Positions 8,188 through 17,359 are shown, numbered from the stretch's first letter. The stretch is DNA of 64,000 bases from Pseudonocardia sp. MH-G8 (GCF_002262885.1 NZ_NKYF01000027.1:62001-126000); one strand, 5' to 3'. A program made the numbers and translations. The notes: generated by a model from the sequence alone, not told the origin.

Positions 8188-9165
8188 TCACTTGATCGCC
8201 AGCGCGTTCAGCGGGGAGCCCGCAGCCCCCGTGATGGGAAGCGTGGGGGCGGTGAGCATGAACTCGTAGACGCCGTCTGCGGCGCAGTCCGCCCCGATCG
8301 CCTGGAGGTCCCAGATCTCTCCGAACGGGATGCCCATGTGGACCAGGGCGACGACGTGCAGCGGCTGGAACAGGTCGATCTCGTTCGGCCGGACCTCGCA
8401 GCCCCAGGTGTCCGTCGCGAGGGCCGCGACGTCATGGGCGTGCAGCCACGGCGCGGTGTGCAGAGACAACCCGGGCGCCGGGCCGCCATTGTAGTCGCCC
8501 CAGTCGCCGCGTCGCGTCTCCGTCATGCCGGTACGCACGATGAGGGCGTCCCCGGTGCGCACCTCGACGCCCTGCCGGGCCGCCGTCGCGTCGAGGTCGT
8601 CGGCGGTGATCGTGTACCCGGGGTCCAGGCAGTCGACGCCCTTGTGACGGGCCACGTCGAGCAGGACGCCGCGCATCACGAAGCTCGTCTGCGTGACCTC
8701 GATGCCGCAGCGGCCGGCGCCGCTCGCGGTGACGTGCCCGGCGTCGAAACCGTTGTACATCTTCCCCTTCCAGAAGATGTGGGCGAGACCGTCCCATTGG
8801 CTGCCGGCCTGGTTGGGGGCGACGAGCACGTCATCGGCGAACCCGAATCCCTTCGACGGGCCGAAGCCACCGGGCAGCGGGTCCTGCTTGCCGGCGACGT
8901 AGTCGGTGCCGGTCGCGGTCATCATGTTGAGCGGGTTGGCGCGGAAGCCGCCGGACTGTGGCCCCTTGAGGTCCAGCGGCAGGGTCATCGAGACGACGCG
9001 GCCCTGGCGCACCAGCGCGGCGGCCGCCCTGACCTGCTCCGGGCCGACGTGGTTCAGGGCGCCCAGCTGGTCGTCCTCGCCCCACCGCCCCCAGTTGGAG
9101 TACTTGTCGATGTAGTCGTGGATGATGCCGTCGCCGTCGAAGGGGACGTCGTCGGTGGGGGGCAT
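8188..9165 (-). CDS. Cyclase-family metal-dependent hydrolase (PF04199-like)
   Basis: A 325-residue protein of the cyclase/kynurenine-formamidase superfamily. Characteristic stretches are HDYIDKYSNWGRWGEDDQ near the N-terminus and NQAGSQWDGLAHI near the middle. The latter replaces the usual HxGTHxDxPxH metal motif with GSQWD...H, so one canonical His is Gln while the Asp and distal His are kept. LIVRTGM, TDTWGCEVRPNE and the conserved C-terminal PLNALAIK are also present. The ATG follows AGGAGG at about 3-4 nt. It is 52 bp downstream of an LLM oxygenase gene on the same strand and has a paralogue at 46534-47535. Amide or lactone hydrolysis after ring opening is inferred. Confidence 0.85.
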   Translation of the reverse strand: MPPTDDVPFDGDGIIHDYIDKYSNWGRWGEDDQLGALNHVGPEQVRAAAALVRQGRVVSMTLPLDLKGPQSGGFRANPLNMMTATGTDYVAGKQDPLPGGFGPSKGFGFADDVLVAPNQAGSQWDGLAHIFWKGKMYNGFDAGHVTASGAGRCGIEVTQTSFVMRGVLLDVARHKGVDCLDPGYTITADDLDATAARQGVEVRTGDALIVRTGMTETRRGDWGDYNGGPAPGLSLHTAPWLHAHDVAALATDTWGCEVRPNEIDLFQPLHVVALVHMGIPFGEIWDLQAIGADCAADGVYEFMLTAPTLPITGAAGSPLNALAIK

Positions 9166-9217
9166 GGATCCTCCTGGGATGGGATGGCGGGTCTCGGGAA
9201 CGGAGCCGGCCTTGTAC

Positions 9218-10237
9218 TCACATCTCGTGGGCCACGGGGAGCACCTCGCGTGCGAACAGGTCCATCGACGCCATGATCTTCTCGTGCGGCAGCCCGCCCA
9301 TGTGCATGAAGAGCATGACGCTCTCGATCCCGAGCTCGCGGATCGCTTCCAGACCGGAGATGATCGTCTCCGGGCTGCCGAAGAGCACGCTGGAGCGCAG
9401 GTCGGCGTCGAGGTCGAACGGGCTGCGGCCCCCCGTCTCGCGGCCCTCCGTCCCGCGCTGCCGCAGCCGGTCGGCGTATCCGAGGAACTCCCGGTACGGG
9501 CCCTCGGCCTCGGCCCACGCCTGCGCATCGGTGGGCGCGAGGTGCGTCGCGCGGGCCAGGTAGGCACGGGCCCGCTCGGGCCCGCAGCCGGCGTCGGCCA
9601 GCGCGTCGGCGTACCGCTTCATCTGCCCCTCGGTGACGGTCAGCGAGGTGCCCTGGGGCAGCAGCACTCCCCAGTCCTGGGCGGCACACATCGCGAGACC
9701 GCCGGGGCTGTCGGTGGCCACCCACAGCGGCGGGTGCGGCTGCTGGAAGGGGCGCGGCTGGGGTGCGGCGTCCTCGAAGGAGAAGTACGTCCCGGAGTGG
9801 GAGGCCGGACCGTCCGCGGACCAGACCAGGCGGAGCACCTCGAGCGCTTCGTCGAACATGGCGTTCTTCTCGGCGATGTCGACCCCGAACCCGCGGAACT
9901 CGCCCGGCTGGTAGCCGCGCCCGATGCCGAGGTCGATCCGGCCGCCACTGAGCTGGTCGGCCGTGGCGGCCGCTTCGGCGAACCGCAGCGGGTGGTGCAG
10001 GGGAAGGACCGAGACCGCCGTTCCGAGCCGCACGTGGCTGGTCCGTGCGGCCAGGTGCGCGAGGACCATGAGGCTGTCGGAGACGATGCCGTGCCGGCTG
10101 AAGTGGTGCTCGGTCAGCCACACCGAGTCGAAGCCCAGCGCGTCGGCGTGGCAGGCTTGCGTGAGTGCCTGCGCGTACCGGTCGCTCTGGTCGCTGCCCT
10201 CCGGCCACTGGATCGAGTGGAACAGGCCGATCTGCAT
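9218..10237 (-). CDS. LLM-class flavin-dependent oxygenase
   Basis: A 339-residue luciferase-like TIM-barrel oxygenase. Signatures are MQIGLFHSIQWPEGSDQ, FDSVWLTEHHFSRHGIVSD (the EHH motif of alkanal monooxygenase-like enzymes), SHVRLGTAVSVLPLHHPLR, and LSGGRIDLGIGRGYQPGEF, the FMN-phosphate loop. It needs FMNH2 from a separate reductase. The ATG has GAGGTG just upstream. It is the first gene of a two-gene unit with the cyclase, an arrangement suited to oxygenation followed by hydrolysis. The divergent gene is the Liv-type importer at 10450, and the two share a 212-bp control region. Confidence 0.88.
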   Translation of the reverse strand: MQIGLFHSIQWPEGSDQSDRYAQALTQACHADALGFDSVWLTEHHFSRHGIVSDSLMVLAHLAARTSHVRLGTAVSVLPLHHPLRFAEAAATADQLSGGRIDLGIGRGYQPGEFRGFGVDIAEKNAMFDEALEVLRLVWSADGPASHSGTYFSFEDAAPQPRPFQQPHPPLWVATDSPGGLAMCAAQDWGVLLPQGTSLTVTEGQMKRYADALADAGCGPERARAYLARATHLAPTDAQAWAEAEGPYREFLGYADRLRQRGTEGRETGGRSPFDLDADLRSSVLFGSPETIISGLEAIRELGIESVMLFMHMGGLPHEKIMASMDLFAREVLPVAHEM

Positions 10238-10339
10238 GGCACCTCAGCTCTCTCCGGGCGGTCTTCGGCCGCGTGTGAGCACCGGCACGGGCGGGCGCGC
10301 GGGCCGAGGCGATGACAACACGACGGCGCACGCTTCTAG

Positions 10340-10357
10340 CTTGTGCTGGGCCACAAG
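10340..10357. promoter_or_regulatory. Candidate operator: inverted repeat CTTGTG-N6-CACAAG
   Basis: Perfect 6-bp arms separated by 6 bp lie in the control region between the divergent LLM oxygenase and the Liv importer, about 92 bp upstream of the importer start. A possible -10 element TAGGGT lies at 10412-10417, about 33 bp before the start codon, without a clear -35. The repeat has the size and symmetry of a dimeric regulator site. Which regulator binds is unknown. Confidence 0.35.
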
Positions 10358-10449
10358 TTTTCCGCCGCCGATCTGTGGCTTCTCCGTACCCTTCTCTCCC
10401 GCCGTCTCTCGTAGGGTCACCGCACCGGAAACGGCGAGAGGTGGATCAC

Positions 10450-11706
10450 ATGCGGGCAAAGGTGCTCGTCATGGCATGCGCGGCACTGCTGCTGTCCGCT
10501 TGCGGCGGCTCGGTCGCCGGTGGCTCCGACGGCGGGGGCGAGGCCGCGTCGGGCGAGCCGCTGAGGATCGGCGTGCTCACCGGCGTCACCGGTGCCTACG
10601 TCCAGCTGGGGGAGGAACAGCGCAATGGCGCGGAGCTGGCCGTCGAGCTCCTCGGTGGCATGGCCGGTGAGCGCCCGATCGAGCTCTCGGTGCGCGACAC
10701 GCAGCTCAAGCCCGACGTCGCGCTGCGCGAAGCGCAGTCCCTGGTGCAGGAGGAACGGGTCCACTTCCTGACCGGTTGCGTCTCCGCCGCCACCACGCTC
10801 GCCATCAACCAGGTCGCCAAGCAGGCGGGCGTGCCCTACCTCGGCGCCTGCCAGACCGAGCAGCTCAACCGGCCGCCGAACTTCGATCCGGCCGTTACCT
10901 ACCACCTGGCGCCGACCCCGTCGCAGGCGATCAAGGCCGCGTCGCCGTTCCTGTGCGAGCAGCTCGGCAAGCGGGTCTTCCTGCTCCTGCCCGACTACGC
11001 GTTCGGCCATGAGCAGGAGGCCGCCTACGCCGACGCGATCCCGGCGCAGCCCGGCTGCGGCGTTGCGGGCACGGCGTTCTTCCCGCTCGGCACCACGGAC
11101 TTCAACCCCTTCATCCCCACGATCGAGGGCTCGGGTGCCGACGTGCTCGTCTTCGGGGGCGTCGGGCGCGACCAGGTGAGCTTCCTGCGGCAGGCCGCGC
11201 AGTTCGGCCTGACCGAGCGCATCAGGACCTTCCTCACGCTGGAAGATCTGACCTTCGACGAGGAGCTCGGGTTCGACCTGATCGACGGCACCTACGCCAT
11301 GGCCGCCTTTTACTGGAACGTCGACGATCCGGGTGTACAGGAGTACGTCGAAGCGTACCGCTCGGAGTTCGGGCGCCCGCCCGGCGGTTACGGCGTCTAC
11401 CTCTACAACGCGGTGCACATCATCGCGGAGCAGGTCGCGGCCGGGAACGAGGCGCCCGAGGCGTTCCGCGGGGCGCTCGAGGGACTGGAGGTGAGCCTCG
11501 GCCAGGGGGACATGACGATCCGCGAATGCGACCACCAGGCGCTCGCCCCCGTGTACATCCTCGAAGGGCTGGGCGCCGACGAGGCCGAGAGCCGCGGCGG
11601 CGACCCGACTTTCGGCCTGCGTGCGGTCGCCGAGACGGTGCCGGGCACCGAGGAGTTCGCACCGACCTGTGACGAGGTCTCGGTGGAGTTCAAGCGGTCG
11701 TCCTGA
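10450..11706 (+). CDS. Branched-chain amino acid-type ABC importer, substrate-binding lipoprotein
   Basis: A 418-residue type I periplasmic-binding-fold receptor of the LivK/AmiC/UrtA group. The N-terminus is a lipoprotein signal with lipobox LLSAC (Cys18), so it is membrane-anchored outside the cell. The mature part begins with the typical IGVLTGVTGAYVQLGEEQRNG strand-helix. It continues with DTQLKPDVALREAQSLV and the hinge region VFLLLPDYAFGHEQE. The ATG is preceded by GAGAGGTGG. Four transport genes follow on the same strand, giving a complete Liv system. Receptors of this group bind amino acids, urea, short amides or aromatic acids. With LLM oxygenases on both sides, import of a catabolic substrate is the likely job. 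Confidence 0.87.
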   Translation: MRAKVLVMACAALLLSACGGSVAGGSDGGGEAASGEPLRIGVLTGVTGAYVQLGEEQRNGAELAVELLGGMAGERPIELSVRDTQLKPDVALREAQSLVQEERVHFLTGCVSAATTLAINQVAKQAGVPYLGACQTEQLNRPPNFDPAVTYHLAPTPSQAIKAASPFLCEQLGKRVFLLLPDYAFGHEQEAAYADAIPAQPGCGVAGTAFFPLGTTDFNPFIPTIEGSGADVLVFGGVGRDQVSFLRQAAQFGLTERIRTFLTLEDLTFDEELGFDLIDGTYAMAAFYWNVDDPGVQEYVEAYRSEFGRPPGGYGVYLYNAVHIIAEQVAAGNEAPEAFRGALEGLEVSLGQGDMTIRECDHQALAPVYILEGLGADEAESRGGDPTFGLRAVAETVPGTEEFAPTCDEVSVEFKRSS

Positions 11707-11753
11707 CCGGCGCGCCCCGACTTCGGCACCGCCCACCACCTGGAGACCATCCG

Positions 11754-12614
11754 ATGGACCAGCTGATCTCCCAACTGATCCTGGGCCTGGTCAGCGGAGC
11801 GCTGCTCGTTCTGCTCGCGCTCGGCCTGAACCTGATCTTCGGACTGCTCGAGTTCATCAACTTCTCGCACGGCGCGCTCTACATGGTCGGCGCCTACATC
11901 ACGTCCTACCTGACTGTGGCGACCGGGAGCATCTGGTTGTCGCTGCTGGTCGTGCCCGTCGTCATGTTCCTGCTGGGCGTGGTGCTCGAACGCACGCTCA
12001 TCCGGCCGATGTACGCGCGGGACCAGATCGACGCGCTGCTGCTGACCTTCGGCCTCACCTACGTGATCATCGAAGGGATGCGGATGATCGCCGGCTCCGG
12101 CGGCCGTCCGGTGTCCGCGCCCCGGATCCTCGACTTCCAGGTCGACCTGGGGGTGGGTCGCCCCGTCCCGGCCTACCTGCTGTTCGTCGTCGTCGCCGTC
12201 GGGCTGGTCGTCGGCGGGCTCTGGCTGTTCCTGCAGCGCACGAACGTCGGCCTCATCGTGCGGGCGGGCATCCGTGACCACGTGATGATCCGGGCGCTCG
12301 GAGTCCGGTTCGGCCGCTACCGCACGCTCGTCTTCGCGCTGGGGATCTCCGTCGCGGGCATCGCGGGCGTACTCACCGGGCCGATCACGGGCGTTTACCC
12401 GGAGATGGGGGCGGACGTGCTGATCCTCGCGTTCGTCGTTGTCGTGGTCGGCGGCATGGGCAGCTTCTGGGGCGCGGTGGCGGCCGGTCTCCTGATCGGT
12501 CTGCTCGTCTCGGTGACCACGCTCTACGCGAGCATCTACGCCGGGATCGTGCCATTCGTCCTGATGATCCTGGTGATGACGTTCCGTCCGCGCGGCCTGC
12601 TGGGGGCGACATGA
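11754..12614 (+). CDS. Liv-type ABC importer permease (LivH family)
   Basis: A 286-residue hydrophobic protein with about eight membrane segments. Family marks are the N-terminal LISQLILGLVSGALLVLLALGL, NLIFGLLEFINFSHGALYM (the LivH signature) and the C-terminal FRPRGLLG. It forms half of the membrane channel with the LivM-type protein encoded next. The ATG has TGGAGA at suitable distance, and its stop overlaps the next start (ATGA). The 47-bp gap after the receptor gene is consistent with one operon. Confidence 0.9.
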   Translation: MDQLISQLILGLVSGALLVLLALGLNLIFGLLEFINFSHGALYMVGAYITSYLTVATGSIWLSLLVVPVVMFLLGVVLERTLIRPMYARDQIDALLLTFGLTYVIIEGMRMIAGSGGRPVSAPRILDFQVDLGVGRPVPAYLLFVVVAVGLVVGGLWLFLQRTNVGLIVRAGIRDHVMIRALGVRFGRYRTLVFALGISVAGIAGVLTGPITGVYPEMGADVLILAFVVVVVGGMGSFWGAVAAGLLIGLLVSVTTLYASIYAGIVPFVLMILVMTFRPRGLLGAT

Positions 12615-13666
12615 CCGACGTGACCCCGCGGACGACCGGCGGCGGGCCCGCCGGGAGCCCCGCGCCGCGCGCTGCCGCGCGGCGCACCGGTGCCGTCCCC
12701 CGGCGGTGGGCATGGGGGCAGCTCGGACTGTTCGTCGTCCTGGCCGGGGTCGTGATGTTCACGGTGCCCAACCCCAGCCTCGCCATCGGGATGCTGATCT
12801 ACGGGCTCTGGGCCTCCGGGCTCAACCTGCTCGTCGGCTACGGCGGTCTGGTCTCCTTCGGCCATGCGCTGCCTTTCGCGTGGGGCGGCTACGCCGCTGG
12901 GCTGGTGCTGCTGAACCTGACCACCAGCGCCTGGGTGGCCCTGATCGTGGCGGCGTCCGCGATGGCGCTGCTCTCGGTGTTCGTCGGCGCCGTCTGCCTG
13001 CGACGCAGCGAGATCTACTTCTCGATGCTGACGCTGGCGTTCGCGCAGCTCGGCTTCTTCGTCGCGCTCCAGTGGAACACCGTGACGGGGGGTGATGACG
13101 GCCTGGCCGGCATCCCGGTGGCAACGCTGTGGCTGCCCGGCACGACGCTGCAGCTGAACGCGCTCGCCGACCCCTTGACGTTCTTCCTGTTCACGGCGGC
13201 CGTCGTCGCCGTGGTGTTCGCCGGTCTGATCCTCTACACCGAGTCCCCGATGGGACGCGTCCTGCAGGCCATCCGGGAGAGCGAGGAGCGAGCGCGCGGA
13301 TGTGGCTATAACACGAGGCTGGTCCAGCTCGTCACGTTCGTCGTCGCCGGTGCGGTCGCCGGACTGGCCGGCGGCCTGTTCGCGATGCTGAACAACTTCG
13401 TCGGCCTCCAGCCCTACTGGCTGCTCTCGGGCATCGTGCTGGTGATGGCGATCCTCGGGGGGCGCGGATCGCTGTTCGGGCCGTTCCTCGGCGCGGTCGT
13501 CTACCTGCTGCTCGAGAGCACCCTCAGCAGGAACTTCGCGTCCTGGCAGCTCGTGGTGGGAGCCGTCTTCGTGGTGTGCGTGCTGGCGTTCCCGCAGGGC
13601 CTGTGGGGGATCATCACAGCGATGCTCCCGCGCATGCGGTCGGCGAAGCTCCGGAGGGCACGATGA
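12611..13666 (+). CDS. Liv-type ABC importer permease (LivM family)
   Basis: A 351-residue permease with about nine to ten hydrophobic segments after a charged, proline-rich cytoplasmic N-terminus of roughly 40 residues. LivM signatures include YGLWASGLNLLVGYGGLVSF, FSMLTLAFAQLGFF, and the EAA-like cytoplasmic loop GRVLQAIRESEERARGCGYN that contacts the ATPases. GGRGSLFGPFLGAV is the conserved C-terminal motif. It overlaps both neighbours by 4 bp, indicating coupled translation and a heterodimer with the LivH-type protein. Confidence 0.9.
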   Translation: MTDVTPRTTGGGPAGSPAPRAAARRTGAVPRRWAWGQLGLFVVLAGVVMFTVPNPSLAIGMLIYGLWASGLNLLVGYGGLVSFGHALPFAWGGYAAGLVLLNLTTSAWVALIVAASAMALLSVFVGAVCLRRSEIYFSMLTLAFAQLGFFVALQWNTVTGGDDGLAGIPVATLWLPGTTLQLNALADPLTFFLFTAAVVAVVFAGLILYTESPMGRVLQAIRESEERARGCGYNTRLVQLVTFVVAGAVAGLAGGLFAMLNNFVGLQPYWLLSGIVLVMAILGGRGSLFGPFLGAVVYLLLESTLSRNFASWQLVVGAVFVVCVLAFPQGLWGIITAMLPRMRSAKLRRAR

Positions 13667-14409
13667 CGGACCTGATCCTGCGGGCGGCGGGCCTCGACAG
13701 GTCGTTCGGCGGTATCCATGCCATCAACGACGTGACCCTCGAGATCCCGCGGGGCAGCCTGCATGCCGTCATCGGTCCGAACGGCTCCGGCAAGACGACG
13801 TTGTTCAACCTCATCACGGGGCACACCCGTCCGGACGCGGGGCGCGTCGAGTTCGACGGGCACGACATCACGGGGATGTCCTATGCCAAGGTCGCTCGCA
13901 AGGGGCTCGCGAAGTCGTACCAGATCACGACGGTCTTCCCGCTGCTCACGGTGTTCGAGAACGTCCGGATCGCGGCGCAGACGGCCACCCACTCATACGT
14001 GTTCTGGCGGCCCGCCGACGGCATCACGTCCGTGGTGCGGCACACGGAGGAGGTCCTCGAGCGCATCGGGCTGGCGCACGAGCGGGAGACCGTCGCAGGC
14101 AATCTGTCCCACGGGGACCAGCGCAGGCTCGACCTCGCGATCGCCCTCGCGACATCACCCCGGCTGCTGCTGCTCGACGAGCCGACCGCCGGCATGAGCC
14201 CGACGGAGACCGACGCCACCATCGAGCTCGTCCGCGAGCTCAACCGGGACCTGACCATCCTGATGATCGAGCACAAGATGGACGTCATCCTCAGCATCGC
14301 CGAGCGGATCACGGTGCTGCACCAGGGCGAGACGCTGTTCGAGGGCGATCCGGAGGCGGTCAAGGCGCACCCCGAGGTCCAAGAGGTCTATCTGACGGGC
14401 AGCCTGTGA
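13663..14409 (+). CDS. Liv-type ABC importer ATPase (LivG family)
   Basis: A 248-residue ABC ATPase. Walker A is GPNGSGKT (residues 38-45), the signature is LSHGDQRRLD, and Walker B with its Glu is LLLLDEPTAG, followed by IEHKMD of the H-loop. The divergent signature LSHGDQRR and the long loop between Walker A and signature are typical of LivG rather than LivF. Translation is coupled to both neighbours by 4-bp overlaps. It pairs with the LivF-type ATPase to energise uptake. Confidence 0.9.
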   Translation: MTDLILRAAGLDRSFGGIHAINDVTLEIPRGSLHAVIGPNGSGKTTLFNLITGHTRPDAGRVEFDGHDITGMSYAKVARKGLAKSYQITTVFPLLTVFENVRIAAQTATHSYVFWRPADGITSVVRHTEEVLERIGLAHERETVAGNLSHGDQRRLDLAIALATSPRLLLLDEPTAGMSPTETDATIELVRELNRDLTILMIEHKMDVILSIAERITVLHQGETLFEGDPEAVKAHPEVQEVYLTGSL

Positions 14410-15155
14410 GCGCCGCCGCGCCGCAGGGCGCTCCCGAGCATCCGCCACTGCTCGACGTCGAGGACGTCCACGGCTACTACGGGCTCGCGCACGTGCTCCA
14501 AGGCGTGTCGCTCTCGGTACGCCCCGGAGAGCTCGTGGCCCTGCTCGGCCGCAATGGGGCCGGCAAGACCACCACGGTCAAGGCGGTCATGGGCATGGTG
14601 GCGGTGCGTGCCGGGCAGATCCGCTTCTCCGGGCACGATTTCGTCGGCCTGCCGACCGAGCGGGTGGCGCAGCTCGGCGTCGGCTACGTGCCGGAGGACC
14701 GGCGGATGTTCCCCGGCATGACGGTCCGGGAGAACTTCCGGCTCGCGGCGCTCGGTGCGCGCGTGCGGAAGGCGGAGCAGCAGGCCGCCCAGGACCGGGC
14801 GCTACAGGTGTTCCCGCAGCTCACCGACCACCTGGACCGTGTCGCCTCCCGCCTGTCCGGGGGGCAGCAGCAGATGGTGGCCGTCGGCCGGGCCCTCATC
14901 TGTGGCAGGAAGCTGCTGCTGGTCGACGAGGTGACGCAGGGTCTCGCGCCCAACATCGCCACCGAGATGGGACGCACCTTGCGTCGCGTCGCCGACGAGG
15001 GGCGCGGCGTCCTGCTGGTGGAGCAGAACAGCCAGATGGCGCTGGAGCTGGCCGATCGCGTCTACGTGCTCGACCAAGGCGTGGTCGTGGCGTCCGGCGA
15101 GGCGGCGCAGATCCGGTCGGACCCGACGTGGCTGGAGCAGTTCCTCACGTTGTGA
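14406..15155 (+). CDS. Liv-type ABC importer ATPase (LivF family)
   Basis: A 249-residue ABC ATPase with Walker A GRNGAGKT, signature LSGGQQQMVAVGRAL and H-loop VEQNSQMAL typical of LivF. Walker B reads LLLVDEVTQGLAP, with Val-Thr-Gln where DEPSLG is usual; the catalytic Glu is kept, so it should be active. The GTG start overlaps the LivG stop. It completes a receptor-permease-permease-ATPase-ATPase order. The LLM gene follows 25 bp later and is probably in the same transcript. Confidence 0.9.
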   Translation: MSAAAPQGAPEHPPLLDVEDVHGYYGLAHVLQGVSLSVRPGELVALLGRNGAGKTTTVKAVMGMVAVRAGQIRFSGHDFVGLPTERVAQLGVGYVPEDRRMFPGMTVRENFRLAALGARVRKAEQQAAQDRALQVFPQLTDHLDRVASRLSGGQQQMVAVGRALICGRKLLLVDEVTQGLAPNIATEMGRTLRRVADEGRGVLLVEQNSQMALELADRVYVLDQGVVVASGEAAQIRSDPTWLEQFLTL

Positions 15156-15180
15156 CGAACCCGAGGGGACGGGACGACGC

Positions 15181-16179
15181 ATGGCCGAGCTCGGGGTCGC
15201 CCTACTCACGTTCGCGGCGGGAACGCGCGAGCTGGTCGGCCTTGGTCGCCGCGCGGAGGAGCACGGCTACGTGGCGTGCTACACCACGGAGTCGCTGACC
15301 GACACGTTGTCGATCGATCTCGCCATCCTGCTGCGTACCTCGCACATCCGGGTCGGCAGCTTCGTCGCCGTCACCTACCTGCGCCATCCCGTCGTCGCGG
15401 CGCAGATGGCGGCGACCGCAGCCGACCTCTCCGGGGGGCGCTTCGTGCTGGGCCTCGGACTCGGGCACAAGGTGCGCGTCGGCGCGTTGGGCGTGACGGC
15501 CGGGAGGGCGGCGACGGACCTCCCGGCGTACGTCCAGGACGTGCGGGCGGTCCTCGACGGGCGCGGCCGCGAGCGGTACCCGGACCTGCCGGCGCAGGTC
15601 TACCAGGGGAGCGTGCTCGACTTCCCGACGCCCGAGCACGCCGTGCCCGTCCACACCGCCGCGGTCGGTCCGCGAATGGCGGAGGCCGGCGCCGCCGTCT
15701 CGGACGGCCTGATGCTCTGGCTCGTCCCGGGAGCCGGCATCGCCGAGCTCGTCGCCGCCGGCGCCCGGGGGCGGCGGGGCGCGGGGCGCGACGGCTCGTC
15801 CCCGGTCGAAGTCGCGGTCCACACCTTCGTCAGCGACGACGTCGCCGCCGCGCGCGAGTCCGCACGCGCCTCGCTCGGCTACTGGCTCGGGCTGCCCGCC
15901 TACAACGCCGCGCTCGCCAGGGCCGGCTATGAACGCGAGGCGGCAGGCGTTGCCACGGCGTTCCGGGCCGGCGACCAGGCCGGGCTGCATGCCGCCATCA
16001 CAGACCGGCTCGTCGACGAGTACTGCCTCGTGGGGCCGCCCGCCCGGTGCCGCGCCCAGCTGGAGAAGTGGCACGACGCCGAGGTCGCGACCGTGGCCCT
16101 GGTGCCCCATCCCGTCGTGCGCGGGGAGACCTACGCCGAAGGCGTGTACCGCAGCCTCGCGGCGCTGGCACCGCCCTGA
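15181..16179 (+). CDS. LLM-class flavin-dependent oxygenase
   Basis: A 332-residue luciferase-like protein closer to F420/FMN-dependent LLM enzymes of actinobacteria. Signatures are MAELGVALLTFAAGTRELV, the HIRVGSFVAVTYLRHP strand, LSGGRFVLGLGLGHKVRVG at the cofactor-phosphate loop, and the C-terminal LVDEYCLVGPPARCRAQLEKW typical of the family. Whether the cofactor is FMN or F420 cannot be settled here. It follows the Liv importer by 25 bp with a GAGGGGAC ribosome site, suggesting that the importer feeds this enzyme. Its 3' end converges with the LVIVD gene, only 10 bp away. Confidence 0.85.
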   Translation: MAELGVALLTFAAGTRELVGLGRRAEEHGYVACYTTESLTDTLSIDLAILLRTSHIRVGSFVAVTYLRHPVVAAQMAATAADLSGGRFVLGLGLGHKVRVGALGVTAGRAATDLPAYVQDVRAVLDGRGRERYPDLPAQVYQGSVLDFPTPEHAVPVHTAAVGPRMAEAGAAVSDGLMLWLVPGAGIAELVAAGARGRRGAGRDGSSPVEVAVHTFVSDDVAAARESARASLGYWLGLPAYNAALARAGYEREAAGVATAFRAGDQAGLHAAITDRLVDEYCLVGPPARCRAQLEKWHDAEVATVALVPHPVVRGETYAEGVYRSLAALAPP

Positions 16180-16189
16180 ACCTGCAGTG

Positions 16190-17359
16190 CTACGCGAACT
16201 CGTCCCGCAGGATGTACAGGCCGCCGCCCGATCGGTCCGTGACGAACACGAGCCCGTCCTCGGTGACCGTCAGGTCGTTCAGCTGGATGGCCGTGGCACC
16301 GGGCGCGGGTCGTGGCACGTAGTACCCCACCTCGGCCGGGGCCGCCGGATCGGACACGTCGATCACACGAAGGCCCGCGTTGAAGTACGTCAGGTGCACC
16401 CGGTTCGGGGACCGGTAGGTGCCCGGCCGCATCTCGTGGACGTTGTGCGGGCCGAACCGGCCGCCCCGGCCACAGAAGTCGCCGGCCGGGACGGGGAACG
16501 TCGACAGGACGGTCGGGTTCTGCTCGTCGGAGATGTCGACCACCCGGACGTGCTTCGGGAAGATCCCGGCGCACCCGTCGTCCACGGACTCGTCGGTGAC
16601 GACGAGGAGGTCCCGCCCGGGTAGCGGCAGCGCCGAGTGGGTCGCGCCGCTCTCCGCGGGATCGAACGGGAGGTGGCTCACCAGCTGGGGTGCGCTCACG
16701 TCCGAGATGTCGAGGATCACCAGGCCGGCGTCCCACCAGGTCGCGTAGGCGCGGTCGCCGCGCAGGTTGGCGTGGTGGTGGGCGTAGCGGCGCCCGGCGT
16801 TCCAGCTCGGCTCCTCCCCGGCTCCCGTCCGCATCCCCGGGAACCACCACCTGCCCACTTCCACGGGACGGGCCGGGTCCGAGGCGTCGGCGATGATCAG
16901 GAACTGGTCGGAGTAGCCCCGGTCGCTCCCGCTCATGTAGACGTAGGGCGGGTCGTAGGTCATCCGGTGCGTCCCCTTGCCGGGGGTCGGGAAGAAGCCG
17001 ACCTCCCTGGGCTTGCGGGGGTCGGAGATGTCGAAGAACGCGAGGCCGGCGCTCCACTCCTGCGCGTCCGGCTCCGCCGGGTTGCGCTCGTGGTTGACGA
17101 CGAGGACGTCGTCAGCCACCTGGACCTTGTGCGAATGCGTCCCGGGGGGCGTCTCCAGCTGGGCGACGACGGCCGGGTGGGCCGCATCGGAGACGTCGAC
17201 CACGGAGGTGCCGATGCGGTCGCCGCCCATGTGAGCGACGTACGCGTAGTCCCCCTGGACGTTCACGTGCATGCAGTCCCCATGGCCGTTCAGGTCGGTG
17301 TGCCCGACGGCCTCGATGTTCCAGGAGTCGTCCTCGAGCAATGTCGGCTGGGTACTCAC
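16190..17359 (-). CDS. LVIVD-repeat beta-propeller protein, cytoplasmic
   Basis: A 389-residue protein built of repeats of the LVIVD type (GTSVVDVSD, LAFFDISD, LVILDISD, VRVVDISD, LRVIDVSD), each about 45-60 residues apart, predicting a beta-propeller. No signal peptide or membrane segment is visible at the N-terminus (VSTQPTLLEDDSW), so it is probably cytoplasmic, although many LVIVD proteins are exported. Conserved His pairs (GTHSHK, YAHHHAN, GPHNVHE) could bind metal. The GTG start overlaps the stop of the ABC ATPase gene (GTGA), so it is translated with the importer. The function is unknown; an enzyme or scaffold acting on the imported compound is inference. Confidence 0.8.
   Translation of the reverse strand: MSTQPTLLEDDSWNIEAVGHTDLNGHGDCMHVNVQGDYAYVAHMGGDRIGTSVVDVSDAAHPAVVAQLETPPGTHSHKVQVADDVLVVNHERNPAEPDAQEWSAGLAFFDISDPRKPREVGFFPTPGKGTHRMTYDPPYVYMSGSDRGYSDQFLIIADASDPARPVEVGRWWFPGMRTGAGEEPSWNAGRRYAHHHANLRGDRAYATWWDAGLVILDISDVSAPQLVSHLPFDPAESGATHSALPLPGRDLLVVTDESVDDGCAGIFPKHVRVVDISDEQNPTVLSTFPVPAGDFCGRGGRFGPHNVHEMRPGTYRSPNRVHLTYFNAGLRVIDVSDPAAPAEVGYYVPRPAPGATAIQLNDLTVTEDGLVFVTDRSGGGLYILRDEFA

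Noticed and set aside
8188..9165. Calling the cyclase a kynurenine formamidase
   Set aside because: The HxGTHxDxPxH motif is altered and no other kynurenine pathway gene such as kynureninase or tryptophan dioxygenase is present.
11403..12713. Leftward frame rich in Asp, His, Glu and Gln opposite the Liv permease genes
   Set aside because: Complement of hydrophobic membrane-protein codons gives this composition; no start signal or domain.
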